Origin: an uncultured Campylobacter sp.
GTDB lineage: Bacteria; Campylobacterota; Campylobacteria; Campylobacterales; Campylobacteraceae
Direction of reading: 5' to 3'
Length of the DNA stretch: 53,724 nt
Assembly (NCBI RefSeq): GCF_938039245.1
Contig: NZ_CALHVN010000034.1
Coordinates: forward strand, 1 to 53,724
Part shown: piece after piece, positions 15,783 to 24,913 of the stretch
Layout: the number at the start of each line of letters is the position of its first letter
Numbering within the stretch: position 1 is the stretch's first letter
The notes under the pieces: model-generated
The model's database searches: none
What the model was told of the DNA's origin: nothing
The model's input: only the letters and a program-made list of their open reading frames with translations
Program-made: the position numbers and the translations under genes

Positions 15783-15974
15783 TTAGCGTGACTGTTTTCT
15801 CATAGTTCTTAGCGTAGAAGCAGCTACCTTGATCTTTCTCGTAGTGCCGTCCTCTAGCGTTACGCGGATAGTTCGTAGGTTTGGTAAAAACCTTCTTTTA
15901 GTTCTGTTTTTGGCGTGGCTAACGTTGTTGCCTACCATCGGACCTTTGCCTGTTATTGCACATACTCTTGACAT
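15783..15974 (-). CDS. rpmB: 50S ribosomal protein L28
   Basis: L28 is 63 residues and a component of the large ribosomal subunit. It begins MSRVCAITGKGPMVGNNVSH, the canonical opening of the family, and continues with AKNRTKRRFLPNLRTIRV. Cysteine-containing forms bind zinc; here only Cys5 is seen, so this is the zinc-free type. The ribosome-binding site is AAGGAAA. It is divergent from the STAS-CheX gene, with the intergenic region holding both promoters. Confidence 0.97.
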   Translation of the reverse strand: MSRVCAITGKGPMVGNNVSHAKNRTKRRFLPNLRTIRVTLEDGTTRKIKVAASTLRTMRKQSR

Positions 15975-16189
15975 TTTATTTCCTTAAAATTAAAAATTTT
16001 TCCTGATTTTATCTAAAATAAGCAAAATATTAACTTAAATGCTCCGGTCGGTTTTTACGCGAGTGCAGTGTTTTAAACTAAAATTATGGATAAAAAGGAT
16101 AAAATAATAAAATTTAAACATATTTTATTTTGCGAGATCTGCGGGCAAATTTAAGCCCTGCTATAAATCGGGAAATTTCTAGGCGTTTT

Positions 16190-17554
16190 ATGAGATTAAA
16201 ATTTAAAGACGATACGGCCATTTTTTATCCTCTGGGCTTTCTTGACGGAGACGTATCTAAGTATGAAATCAGCGAAAAAAATATAAATTCTATTCGCCAA
16301 AAATCCCCTCGCTACATATTAATATCCCTTAAAAACGCCGTTTATTTTAATAAAATCGGTTTTAATCTAATCCTTGAAGCCGTTTTAAAGCTAGCCGCAT
16401 TTAACGGCGCTAGCGTAGGCTTTTGCGACTATAACGAAGTTAAATTTAAAGCTCTCAAAAGAATGTCAAAGGGCATGACGAATTTATCTTTTTTCGAGAC
16501 CGCAAACGTAGCGGCGCTATTTTGGGGAGAGTTTAAACCCGAATACGCAAATAGACGCATCATAGTTTTTAACGACGATGCCGACCAAAAACGCCAAATC
16601 GCCCTTAAGCTCTCGGGTACCGGCTATATCCCGACAATAGCTAAGGATTTAAAAGAATTTAAAAGCCTTCATAAAAACTTTGAGTACTCGGTCTATCTCA
16701 CGCAGATAAAATCAAGTAAAAAAGACATAAAAACCACGCTCAAAGAAAATGTCGTCATATACGAATTAGAGGGCTTTATCGACTCGGCTTTCATAAATAA
16801 TTTTGACCAAAAGACGTTTAATAATTCATTAAAAATAGGCTTTAAATTTTTTGTCTTTGATATGAGTAAATCAAGCTCGATAAATATCCACGGAGTATCT
16901 TTTTTAGCCAAGCTCTCTACCGTCTGCGCCGAGTATGGAGCTGCTATCGTCGTATGCGGCCTAAAACTAGCCAGCACGTCCCAAGTCCTAAAAAACGACC
17001 TTGAGGACTACGGCATCTTGGTTTATAAAAGCCTTGGCGAATTTTACGAAGACGACGGTACTATCGCGGGCGGAGGCGGCTCCGGGGAAGAAAGACCCAA
17101 AAATCTTACTAAAGATATCATAAACGCCTTGCCGAGCCTTTTAGCGACGGTAACGGACACTCTAGCCTCAATGTCCGGTTCTACGGTTACGAAAATAAGC
17201 ACCGCCATAGAGCGTTTTAGCTGCCAAGAGGGTAAATTTAATATCGGCTCGGTTGCATTTTACGGCGATCTGGAGGCTAAATTTATCCTCTGCCTACAAA
17301 AAAACGATATCAAAAAGATGTGTAAAATTTTACTTCAAAATAGCGAAAATTTAAGCCTATCTCAAGCGTATGCCGATCTGCTAAGCGTCATTTGCGACCG
17401 TATCGAATCGCAGCTAGCTAGGCAGGCCATAACCGTGAGCTTTACCCTGCCGCATATTTTAGAGGTAACTCAAGACGAAAACAATAAAAACCGAGGCGTC
17501 TTGGTACGGCTTGATATAGACGGCTCGGATGCGATATTTTTTCTAAGTAAATAA
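16190..17554 (+). CDS. STAS-domain protein with C-terminal CheX-like domain
   Basis: The start chosen is the ATG at 16190 with AGG upstream; a TTG at 16130 would add 20 residues but lacks a ribosome-binding site. The first 300 residues contain two STAS-like segments, one near the start (FYPLGFLDGD) and one around residues 195-290 (VVIYELEGFIDSAFINNF, later HGVSFLAKLSTVCAEYGA). A glycine-rich hinge (IAGGGGSGEE) follows. The last 150 residues resemble CheX-type CheY-P phosphatases (SVAFYGDLEAKFILCLQKND, then SFTLPHIL). The CheX active-site Glu and Asn are replaced in ADLLSVICDRIESQLAR, so phosphatase activity is uncertain. It is probably a chemotaxis or signalling scaffold. It sits just upstream of rpe. 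Confidence 0.75.
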   Translation: MRLKFKDDTAIFYPLGFLDGDVSKYEISEKNINSIRQKSPRYILISLKNAVYFNKIGFNLILEAVLKLAAFNGASVGFCDYNEVKFKALKRMSKGMTNLSFFETANVAALFWGEFKPEYANRRIIVFNDDADQKRQIALKLSGTGYIPTIAKDLKEFKSLHKNFEYSVYLTQIKSSKKDIKTTLKENVVIYELEGFIDSAFINNFDQKTFNNSLKIGFKFFVFDMSKSSSINIHGVSFLAKLSTVCAEYGAAIVVCGLKLASTSQVLKNDLEDYGILVYKSLGEFYEDDGTIAGGGGSGEERPKNLTKDIINALPSLLATVTDTLASMSGSTVTKISTAIERFSCQEGKFNIGSVAFYGDLEAKFILCLQKNDIKKMCKILLQNSENLSLSQAYADLLSVICDRIESQLARQAITVSFTLPHILEVTQDENNKNRGVLVRLDIDGSDAIFFLSK

Positions 17555-17564
17555 AGGATAAAAG

Positions 17565-18212
17565 ATGTATGTAGCGCCTAGTATTTTATCGGCGGATTTT
17601 GGAAATTTAAGGGCCGAGATCGAGGCCATCTGCGAAGCCGGAGCCGATCTTGTACATGTTGACGTGATGGACGGGCATTTCGTGCCAAATTTAACCATCG
17701 GCCCCGTCGTAGTAAACGCCGTAGCAAAGGCCGCTACAAAGCCGCTGGATATACATCTGATGGTTCAAAACAACACCTTTTTTGCCGATCTTTTTTTGCC
17801 TCTGAAGCCTAAATTTTTAAGCTTTCACATCGAGGAAGAAAAACATCCGCTACGCCTAATAGATCACATCCGTAGCCACGGAGTCGGGCCTGCTATCGTG
17901 CTAAATCCGCATACTCCGATCTGGGCGATCGAGCACATCGTAAACGAGGTCGATATGGTGCTGCTAATGAGCGTAAATCCAGGGTTCGGCGGTCAAAAGT
18001 TTATCCCTTCGGTGCTCGAAAAAGCCCGCAATTTGCGCGAAATGATCGAGCGCAAAAATGCTAAATGCATGATCGAAGTCGACGGCGGCGTGACGGGACT
18101 AAACGTCGCGCAGCTCGATGAAGCGGGCGTGGATATCGTGGTGGCGGGCAGTTATATATTTTCGTCAAATTCATACGAGCACTCTATCCGCTCGCTAAAG
18201 CTCGAGTTTTGA
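17565..18212 (+). CDS. rpe: Ribulose-phosphate 3-epimerase
   Basis: Rpe interconverts ribulose 5-phosphate and xylulose 5-phosphate in the pentose phosphate pathway. The 215-residue TIM barrel is full length. Recognisable motifs are APSILSADFGNL at the start, VHVDVMDGHFVPNLTIGP (catalytic Asp and metal ligands), SVNPGFGGQKF (phosphate binding) and IEVDGGVTGLN near the C-terminus. It follows the STAS-CheX gene by 10 bases with AAGG ahead of its ATG, and it overlaps the exonuclease gene by 4 bases, so the three are probably one transcript. Confidence 0.97.
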   Translation: MYVAPSILSADFGNLRAEIEAICEAGADLVHVDVMDGHFVPNLTIGPVVVNAVAKAATKPLDIHLMVQNNTFFADLFLPLKPKFLSFHIEEEKHPLRLIDHIRSHGVGPAIVLNPHTPIWAIEHIVNEVDMVLLMSVNPGFGGQKFIPSVLEKARNLREMIERKNAKCMIEVDGGVTGLNVAQLDEAGVDIVVAGSYIFSSNSYEHSIRSLKLEF

Positions 18213-19021
18213 ACCAAGATTTTGAAAATTTACTAGCCATAATCGCTAAGCGAAACATGCCCTACGCCGACTTCGTCGCCGCAACCAAGCAAATGGACGA
18301 ATACGCCGAGCTTTTCGACGTTCGCGACGTGCAGATGTGGCGCGCGCTGGGGCTTGACATAACCCGCACCGCAAAAAACCAAATCGAGCTAAAAACTCGC
18401 CGCAAAGAGATAAAAGATCAAATTTTTTGCGTCGTAGATATAGAAACTAGCGGCGGTATAAATAGCGGCCAGATCATCGAAATCGGCGCGCTAAAGCTAC
18501 AAAACGGCGAAACAATCGGCAAATTTGAAACCTTCGTGCACGCACCCTACGTCCCTGAAAATATCAGCGAACTAACGGGTATCACCGCAGAACACCTAAA
18601 AAACGCGCCAAGCCTTGCCTTTGTCATGGAGCAGTTTAAGGTCTTTTTGGGTCAGAGCGTTTTTGTGGCACACAACGCTCGCTTTGACTACGGCTTTATC
18701 AGCGCGACGCTGGAGGCGCTAGGATACGGAGAGCTACTAAACCGCAAACTCTGCACGATCGACCTAGCCCGCCGCACTATAGCCTCGCCAAAATACGGCC
18801 TAGGTACGCTAAAAGAGATTTTAGGCATAAATAATGCCCATCACAGAGCCCTTAACGACGCTATCGCGGCGGCTGAAATTTTTAAATATTCACTGCAAAA
18901 ACTTCCTAGCGAGGTAAAAACGGTCGAGGATCTAATAGAATTTAGTAAATCGGCTAAAACGATAAAGCGACTAAAAACTCAAACTCCAAGCTTGCCGCAT
19001 CTCACGGACGACAATCCGTAA
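18209..19021 (+). CDS. DnaQ-family 3'-5' exonuclease (Pol III epsilon-like)
   Basis: This 270-residue protein has the DEDDh exonuclease domain. ExoI is FCVVDIETSGG (Asp77, Glu79), ExoII is VAHNARFDYGFI, and ExoIII is HHRALNDAIAA with the catalytic His. The domain starts near residue 70, after a helical N-terminal extension also seen in other Campylobacter DnaQ-like proteins. It could be the proofreading subunit of DNA polymerase III or a related proofreading exonuclease. The start is a TTG at 18209 overlapping the rpe stop (TTGA), an arrangement that suggests translational coupling; no ATG is available nearby. Fold and activity are certain; the exact paralogue is less so. Confidence 0.9.
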   Translation: MNQDFENLLAIIAKRNMPYADFVAATKQMDEYAELFDVRDVQMWRALGLDITRTAKNQIELKTRRKEIKDQIFCVVDIETSGGINSGQIIEIGALKLQNGETIGKFETFVHAPYVPENISELTGITAEHLKNAPSLAFVMEQFKVFLGQSVFVAHNARFDYGFISATLEALGYGELLNRKLCTIDLARRTIASPKYGLGTLKEILGINNAHHRALNDAIAAAEIFKYSLQKLPSEVKTVEDLIEFSKSAKTIKRLKTQTPSLPHLTDDNP

Positions 19022-19891
19022 AACCGAAAAACGCGAAATTTTGCGCGTAAAGCCTCGGCTTAAAAACTCGGTTTTGATACGTTTTTATGCTAAAGTCCAT
19101 TAAATTTGATAATAACCGGCAAAACGGCTTTAAATTTAATCGCGACAAAAAAGTCCGTAAGGCAAAATTTACGTCGGCAAAAACTCGGGAAATTAGCATT
19201 TTCTAAAACGATATTTTTCGCCGACTAGATAAATCCCGCAAGCTGCAAGCAAGGCGGAATTTACCGCTCTAGCAATAAAATCTCCGCCCAAACAAAACCG
19301 TATACTTGCAGGTACTTGATGCAATGCCTAATTTTTAAACGACGAATAAAATCAGGCGGTAAAATTTGATTAAATTTAGCAAGCCTTTTTGCCCAAATTT
19401 TAATAGCACGAGAAATTTTTGCTTGGCAGGATGCCTAAAGCAAATAAAATCCGAATTTATATAGCAAAAACTACCGGCTATAATCATTCTCGCAAATTTT
19501 ATCGCTCAAAAACGCTCCGCTTCTAAACGCCCTTGCCGTCTGCTAAAATCAAAAACGAGCTCGCTAATTTTATAAAAATTTACGCTTATCAAACCAAACG
19601 GCGATCGGCGCTGTCTTAAAATTTAGCCAAGCCTACCGGCGCGATGAGCTTATCTTAGCATACCGCAAGCCTAAAAACGGTTTTAGGGCGCAAAAACGAT
19701 TTTTCTTACGAATAAAAAAACGACTAGCCGCCGCGCCAAAAATACGGCATAAACGCGCATAAAAGGATGCAAAATAAAAGGTCATGAAATGCTATAAATT
19801 TAGGATGAAAAGCGAAATTTAATTTTTAAACTTTAAGATTAAACTAAAAAATGAGCGGGATTATAAAAATTACCAACTAGGGCAAATTTAT
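19022..19891. other. 870-bp gap without a recognised gene
   Basis: Neither strand holds a convincing reading frame with a ribosome-binding site. The sequence is moderately AT-rich, has many AAATTT words and no tRNA-like cloverleaf that I can see. One structured element stands out: at 19418-19444 TTTGCTT and GGCA pair with TGCC and AAGCAAA (11 bp, two-base bulge, three-base loop). It has no T-run. The gap may contain a small RNA or the remains of a lost gene. Confidence 0.55.
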
Positions 19892-20437
19892 CTACTCGCC
19901 GACTCGCTCGCCGTTTATGCGTACTATCCTAGCGGGGATGCCTACGACCGTAGCGTTATCCGGCACGTTTTTTAGTACGACGGAGTTTGCGCCGATTTTG
20001 GCGTTTTCGCCGATTAGGATATTTCCCAGCACTTTTGCGCCGGCTGCTATCGTGACGCCGTTTTTTACGGTCGGATGGCGCTTGCAGCGTTCCTTACCCG
20101 TGCCGCCTAACGTCACTTGATGATATATCAGCACGTCATCGCCCACCTCCGCAGTCTCGCCGATAACCACGCCCATGCCGTGATCGATAAAAAGCCGCCT
20201 GCCGATCTTAGCGCCAGGATGTATCTCGATGCCCGTTAAAAATCGCGAAATTTGCGAGACGAAACGCGCTAAAAAACGTAAATTTTTAACATACAAAAAG
20301 TGCGCTACTCTATGAAAAACGACGGCGTGGATGCCCGGAGTGTTTATGAGAATGGCCCCGTAGCAGCACGAGGCCACCGAGGGGTCTTTCTCGCGTACGG
20401 TCGCGACTAGCTCGTTTAGCTCAGCGATAAAGCCCAA
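19892..20437 (-). CDS. cysE: Serine O-acetyltransferase
   Basis: CysE makes O-acetylserine from serine and acetyl-CoA, the substrate of the adjacent CysK. The protein is 181 residues, the short EpsC-like form lacking most of the N-terminal helical domain of E. coli CysE. The left-handed beta helix is visible as hexapeptide repeats from IEIHPGAKIGRRLFIDHG, with the catalytic His in FIDHGMGVVIGE, then HQVTLGGTGKERCKRHP and GAGAKVLGNI-like repeats. The start is TTG at 20437, one base after the cysK stop, with GAGG upstream, so it appears translationally coupled to cysK. Function is confident. Confidence 0.95.
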   Translation of the reverse strand: MGFIAELNELVATVREKDPSVASCCYGAILINTPGIHAVVFHRVAHFLYVKNLRFLARFVSQISRFLTGIEIHPGAKIGRRLFIDHGMGVVIGETAEVGDDVLIYHQVTLGGTGKERCKRHPTVKNGVTIAAGAKVLGNILIGENAKIGANSVVLKNVPDNATVVGIPARIVRINGERVGE

Positions 20438-20438
20438 C

Positions 20439-21350
20439 TCACGCCTCGTAAAGCGCGGTGCTAAGGTATCTCTCGCCGTTATCGGGAGCTACGAAAAGCA
20501 CCTTTTTGCCCTTGCCCAGCCTCTTTGCGACCTTTATCGCCGCAGCCAAAGCCGCGCCGCCTGAAATGCCTAGCAATACGCCCTCTTCTTTTGCCAGCTT
20601 CCTAGCGGCGTCAAAAGCCTCGTCGTTTTCCACGCGCTCTATCTCGTCGATATAAGAGGTATCAAGAGTAGCCGGGATAAAGCCAGCGCCTATGCCTTGG
20701 ATCTTGTGCGGTCCCGGTTTTTCGCCCGAAATCACGGCAGAGTCGTTTGGTTCGACGGCTATGATTTTGGTGTTATATCCGTTTGCCTTTAGCGCTTTAG
20801 CTACGCCGCTTAGCGTACCGCCTGTACCTACGCCGGAAACAAAAGCGTCAAGCTCCTTAAAGTCGTCTATTATCTCTTTTGCCGTCGTTAGCTCGTGAGC
20901 CTGCGGGTTAAATTTATTCTCAAACTGACTTAGCATGACGTAGCCTTTTTCACGTACGAGTTCGTTTGCCTTTTCGATCGCGCCTTTCATGCCCTTTGCG
21001 CCCTCGGTTAGAACAAACTCCGCGCCAAATGCCGCTTGCAGCTTGCGTCTTTCGATACTCATGGTTTCAGGCATTACTAGCACTACTTTAAAGCCTAAAG
21101 CCGCGCCCGTCATAGCTACGCCGATACCGGTGTTGCCGCTGGTAGGCTCTACGATGACGTCGCCTTTTTTTAGAGTGCCCTCTTTTTGCATTCCAAGGAT
21201 CATACTTGCGGCGATTCTATCTTTTACCGATCCGCCCGGATTAAAAAATTCGAGCTTTGCGTAAATTTCAGCCATGCCCTCTTCATGCACGCTATTTATT
21301 TTAACTACGGGCGTTTTGCCGACGGTGTGAATTATATTTTCATATACCAT
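20439..21350 (-). CDS. cysK: Cysteine synthase A
   Basis: This PLP enzyme makes cysteine from O-acetylserine and sulphide. At 303 residues it is full length. The PLP-binding lysine is Lys43 in NPGGSVKDRIA. The substrate loop is VEPTSGNTGIG, and the glycine-rich phosphate cradle is VSGVGTGGTLSG. GISGGAALAAA lies near the C-terminus. AAGGAG precedes the ATG, and the region upstream is AT-rich and likely holds the promoter. It forms a two-gene operon with cysE, and CysK-CysE normally form a regulatory complex. The cysK tail that inhibits or the CysE tail that docks was not examined in detail. Confidence 0.97.
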   Translation of the reverse strand: MVYENIIHTVGKTPVVKINSVHEEGMAEIYAKLEFFNPGGSVKDRIAASMILGMQKEGTLKKGDVIVEPTSGNTGIGVAMTGAALGFKVVLVMPETMSIERRKLQAAFGAEFVLTEGAKGMKGAIEKANELVREKGYVMLSQFENKFNPQAHELTTAKEIIDDFKELDAFVSGVGTGGTLSGVAKALKANGYNTKIIAVEPNDSAVISGEKPGPHKIQGIGAGFIPATLDTSYIDEIERVENDEAFDAARKLAKEEGVLLGISGGAALAAAIKVAKRLGKGKKVLFVAPDNGERYLSTALYEA

Positions 21351-21431
21351 TTTTGACTCCTTGTTAAAAATTGCGTAATAATATCTAAATTTAATAAATA
21401 CAACTAAAATATTTATATAAAAAATATTTAA

Positions 21432-22100
21432 TTATGCGAGATTTTTTAATATTTTCTCTCCCGCTTCGTCCAGCTTCTTGCCGTTAAAATGCACCTTACA
21501 AAACTCCACTATCTTGCCGTGAAATTTGGCGTAAATTTCATTCATCTCTAGCTCGCGTCCGTACGCCTCGCAGATTTGCTCGCTATCTACGGCCTCTAGC
21601 CACTCGCGCGCCTCTTCGTAGCTTTCAAACTCATACCCCAAAAAGCTCAAAATCCGCAAAGCGTAGCTATCTACGACCATCACCTCGCGCCCACACGCAT
21701 AGCAAAGCACCGCGTCGCAGCTCTCCGCGCCGATGCCTTTGATACCTAGCAGCCACTCGCGGCTAACGTTTTCTTTGAAATTTTCAAAATCTCCGAATCT
21801 TTTAAAAATCGCCTCGCAAAGCGTTTTTAGGCGTTTTGCTTTGGTGTTGTAAAAGCCGCTTGGCTTTATGAGCAAGGCAAGCTCAGCTGCGGGAGTTTTT
21901 ACGATGCCCTCAAGGCTCATCAAATTTGCGTTTTTTAGATTATTTAGCGCTTTATCGGCGTTTTTCCAGTTGGTGTTTTGTATCAAGACGGCGCCGACTA
22001 CGACTTCAAAAGTCCCGGCTCCCGGCCACCAAAATGGGCCGTCTGCGTCAGCCTTTACGCCCGCGTTTTTTAGCGCCAAAAAAAGCTGCGTGCTATCCAT
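21432..22100 (-). CDS. magIII: MagIII-type 3-methyladenine DNA glycosylase
   Basis: This 222-residue helix-hairpin-helix glycosylase matches Helicobacter MagIII, which excises 3-methyladenine from alkylated DNA. The tandem tryptophans that stack the base are in PFWWPGAGTFE. The HhH motif is LLGIKGIGAESCDAVL, and the catalytic Asp is in VMVVDSYALR. The iron-sulphur cysteine cluster of endonuclease III is absent, as in MagIII. AAGGA precedes the ATG. It lies 11 bases after the ClC transporter gene on the same strand and is probably read from the same message. The symbol is by homology to the Helicobacter enzyme. Confidence 0.87.
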   Translation of the reverse strand: MDSTQLFLALKNAGVKADADGPFWWPGAGTFEVVVGAVLIQNTNWKNADKALNNLKNANLMSLEGIVKTPAAELALLIKPSGFYNTKAKRLKTLCEAIFKRFGDFENFKENVSREWLLGIKGIGAESCDAVLCYACGREVMVVDSYALRILSFLGYEFESYEEAREWLEAVDSEQICEAYGRELEMNEIYAKFHGKIVEFCKVHFNGKKLDEAGEKILKNLA

Positions 22101-22111
22101 ATTTTTCCTTT

Positions 22112-23338
22112 TTATTTTGAGAGCAGATTTCTAGCGCCCATTGCGCAAGCGATACTTAGCATTACGGCCGTAGCGGCGCTTAGATTTATATCGCAAAAGC
22201 CCGCAGCCAGCGCAAATGCCGTAAAGGGCGCGTCTAAATTTATCGCCAAAAACGCCGCCGCTCCGCAAAGAGCCGCCGCGCTTAAATTTACCTGCGCGAA
22301 ATTCGCCGCCGTAAGACCTAAACAAAGCCCTAAAAGCGCGCCTAGCGAGAAACTGGGCGTAAGAGTACCGCCGTATGCGCCGCATTTTAAAAGCGCAAGT
22401 ACGCAAACGCCCTTTACCGTTAGCAAACCAAGCGCATAAAGGGCTGAAATTTGTTCGCTAAAAGCCGTTTGCGCCGCAGCTTGACCGTTACCTAAAATTT
22501 CTGGTAAAAACGCGCCCGCAAGCGCCGTAACCGCAAAAGCAAGCGGTAAAAATATCAAAATTTTACCGTCTTTTATGCGGTTTGCTTCGGCTCTAGCGAC
22601 GCCTGCTTGATAAAATTTAGCCGTCATGCCGACTATAACGCCTACAAATGCGGCTAGCGCAAGGTTTGCAGGCGTTGATTTAAAGTCGCTAACGACGTAA
22701 AGAGCCTCGCGGGGCACGCTAAAATTCGCCGTAAAATCAGCGACCGCGCAGACGCCAAATGCCGCCAAAGCCGCCCTTTTATCAAATCTTTTTAACAAAA
22801 TCTCAAGCGCGAAAATCGCTCCGGCAAAGGGTACGTTATAAACCGCGCCAAGCCCAGCTGCGGCCCCGCAAGCCGCAAGAGTGCGGCACCAAGCCGCATC
22901 AAGAGCGAAAAAGGCGCAAATTTTTGACGCAAACAGCGCGCCAAGCTCGCGCGGAGCGACTTCTTTGCCGATCGGAGCGCCCAGACCTACGGTAAAAACC
23001 TGCAAAAACGCATGAGCTAAATTTGACGCAAACGAAGGATTTTTGCCCTCTATTATCTCGCCGGCGCTTAAAAACGGTTTAAATTTATGCAAAAAGTACC
23101 AACCTATGCTAGCAATCGCCCCGCAAGCTAAAACCGCCGCAAAACGCCTAAATGCGCTAGTTTGATCAGGGGTGACGACAAAGTCGCTCTTTGCGCGACC
23201 AAATGCTAAAAACTCGGCAAAATGTATGACCTCGGTTAGCGCCGCAGCGCCCGCGCCTGCGGCAAACCCTACGCAAAGCACGGCCAAAAATAGCCTAAAA
23301 TCCGCACTCGGTTGCATAAATTTACGCTTGGTTTTCAC
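22112..23338 (-). CDS. ClC-family chloride channel or Cl-/H+ antiporter
   Basis: This 408-residue polytopic membrane protein has the ClC signature around the gating glutamate, GAPIGKEVAPRELGALF, in place of the common GREGPxxQ. The later pore motif is AYGGTLTPSFSLGALLG. About ten hydrophobic helices are visible. At 408 residues it is at the short end of the family, and the internal proton glutamate could not be placed with confidence, so channel versus exchanger is undecided. The start is GTG at 23338, one base after the preceding gene's stop. It is alanine-rich, and its message continues into the MagIII gene. Confidence 0.85.
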   Translation of the reverse strand: MKTKRKFMQPSADFRLFLAVLCVGFAAGAGAAALTEVIHFAEFLAFGRAKSDFVVTPDQTSAFRRFAAVLACGAIASIGWYFLHKFKPFLSAGEIIEGKNPSFASNLAHAFLQVFTVGLGAPIGKEVAPRELGALFASKICAFFALDAAWCRTLAACGAAAGLGAVYNVPFAGAIFALEILLKRFDKRAALAAFGVCAVADFTANFSVPREALYVVSDFKSTPANLALAAFVGVIVGMTAKFYQAGVARAEANRIKDGKILIFLPLAFAVTALAGAFLPEILGNGQAAAQTAFSEQISALYALGLLTVKGVCVLALLKCGAYGGTLTPSFSLGALLGLCLGLTAANFAQVNLSAAALCGAAAFLAINLDAPFTAFALAAGFCDINLSAATAVMLSIACAMGARNLLSK

Positions 23339-23339
23339 G

Positions 23340-24152
23340 CTAAAGCTTCACCGCTGGCTGCACCAAAGGCTCGCCAACTCCGTCTATGACGCGGATCTTA
23401 AAGGCATCCGTGCAGCGCCCGCCGTCAAATTCAAACACGACCATTTGAAAAATCCGCCTGCATTTTTCATTTACCTTAAACGAGTGCTTGAGCCCCGTTA
23501 AAAAGCTCTTCACCGGCGCTTCCGCGTCCATGCCGATGACGCCGTCAAACGCCCCGCTAAGCCCGACGTCGCTGACATAAGCAGTGCCGCTAACTATTTG
23601 TAAATCATCGGTGCCAACGTGCGTGTGAGTGCCGGCTATGGCTCCCACTCGCCCGCAAAACAGCCTAAAAAAGGCATTTTTCTCGCTCGTGGCCTCGGCG
23701 TGAAAGTCTATGAGGATATTTTCGCTCTCGCACTCATCTAACGCGCGCTCGGCCTCTAAAAAGGCGTTGTTCGTATGCGGCAAGCCGTAGTGTCCCATCA
23801 AATTTACCACGCTTAGACTCTTGCCATCTTTACTCAAATTTATCGCGCCGCGCCCAGCGGTTCCGGCGAAGTGATTATACGGGCGGATGATAGGCAGGGC
23901 GTCCATCAGCGCGACTACGTCTTTTTTATCAAAGCTATGGTTGCCGCCCGTGATCGCATCGATTCCGCACTCTAGCAGCTCGTGCGCGTTTGTGGTGGTT
24001 AGACCGAAGCCTCCGCTTGCGTTTTCGGCGTTTGCGACGATAAAGTCAAGCTTAAATTCCCGCTTAAATTTGGGCAAATTTTGTATAACCGCGCTTCTTC
24101 CCGCGCGTCCGACGATGTCGCCCACAAAGCCCACTTTAGTTAAATTTGCCAT
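23340..24152 (-). CDS. YmdB-type (TIGR00282) metallophosphoesterase
   Basis: This 270-residue phosphoesterase of the YmdB/TIGR00282 family is known in Bacillus to hydrolyse 2',3'-cyclic AMP. The metal ligands are seen in FVGDIVGRAGR, ANAENASGGFG, GGNHSFDKKD, IDFHAEATSEK and GTHTHVGTDD. The start is the ATG at 24152, sharing its A with the TGA of the upstream ATPase gene; a TTG three bases earlier is less likely. It is cytosolic and is part of the long minus-strand string that runs from yajC to the glycosylase. Identity is firm at family level; the cellular substrate is inferred. Confidence 0.93.
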   Translation of the reverse strand: MANLTKVGFVGDIVGRAGRSAVIQNLPKFKREFKLDFIVANAENASGGFGLTTTNAHELLECGIDAITGGNHSFDKKDVVALMDALPIIRPYNHFAGTAGRGAINLSKDGKSLSVVNLMGHYGLPHTNNAFLEAERALDECESENILIDFHAEATSEKNAFFRLFCGRVGAIAGTHTHVGTDDLQIVSGTAYVSDVGLSGAFDGVIGMDAEAPVKSFLTGLKHSFKVNEKCRRIFQMVVFEFDGGRCTDAFKIRVIDGVGEPLVQPAVKL

Positions 24153-24913
24153 CAAATTTTATCTTTATAGCTTAGATAAAACTGCCTTGCCGTGCGTCCA
24201 GAGCGGCTCGCGCGTAGCTGGGTGTATTGCTTTGCTAGCTCGTGAAGCATCGCTCTGTCGCCTACGAAATCTTTAAAATAAAAATCAACTATCTTTAGAT
24301 AGTCCGCAAAACTACCCTGATAAAAGCTAAGCCAAAGCCCGAATCTATCGCTAAGCGCGATCTTTTCCTCGACCGCGTCACTATAGTGCAGCTCCGTCTC
24401 GCAGACTCTGGTGCCTTCGTTGTCGCTTTTTAGCTCGCTGATGAGATGGCGGCGGTTTGAGGTGGCGTAGACTAGCACGTTTTTAGGCGCTTTTTCGATC
24501 GAGCCTTCAAGCACTGGTTTTAAAAATTTATAGCTCCTATCGCCCGTCTCAAAGCTAAGATCGTCGCAAAAAATGATAAATTTAAAACTGCTATCCCTGA
24601 TCTCGTAAATGATCTCGGGTATCATCTCTAGCTCGTCGTTTTTTAGCTCGATTAACCGAAGGCCTTCGGGATAAAATTTAGTAAAAACGGCCTTAACCAA
24701 GCTACTTTTACCGCAGCCTCGCGCGCCCCAGAGTATCGCGTGATTAGCGCCCTCGCCTTCTAAAAATTTACGCGTATTTTCTACGAGCTCTTCTTTTTGT
24801 TTTTCGATCCCCACAAGCCCCTCAAGCTGCGTAAAATCAACGTCCGTTACGCCCTTTAAAGCGCCGAATTTGCGCCGATAAATCGCTGCGGCAGTTGTGT
24901 TCCAGTCTATCAT
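24152..24913 (-). CDS. DUF815-type P-loop ATPase
   Basis: This 253-residue AAA-like ATPase has Walker A WGARGCGKSSLVKA (near residues 62-75) and Walker B FIIFCDDLSFE, with sensor-like YATSNRRHLI downstream. This is the DUF815 family, widespread in bacteria and of uncertain function. It contains no membrane segment. The start overlaps the mfd stop by four bases (ATGA), and its own stop overlaps the YmdB-type gene, so it is translationally coupled on both sides. The order mfd-DUF815-YmdB suggests a housekeeping role but does not define it. Confidence 0.88.
   Translation of the reverse strand: MIDWNTTAAAIYRRKFGALKGVTDVDFTQLEGLVGIEKQKEELVENTRKFLEGEGANHAILWGARGCGKSSLVKAVFTKFYPEGLRLIELKNDELEMIPEIIYEIRDSSFKFIIFCDDLSFETGDRSYKFLKPVLEGSIEKAPKNVLVYATSNRRHLISELKSDNEGTRVCETELHYSDAVEEKIALSDRFGLWLSFYQGSFADYLKIVDFYFKDFVGDRAMLHELAKQYTQLRASRSGRTARQFYLSYKDKI

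Noticed and set aside
19022..19891. Searched for tRNA genes or a small gene in the gap
   Set aside because: No cloverleaf with CCA-type acceptor ends or T-loop GTTCRA was found, and no frame had a ribosome-binding site.
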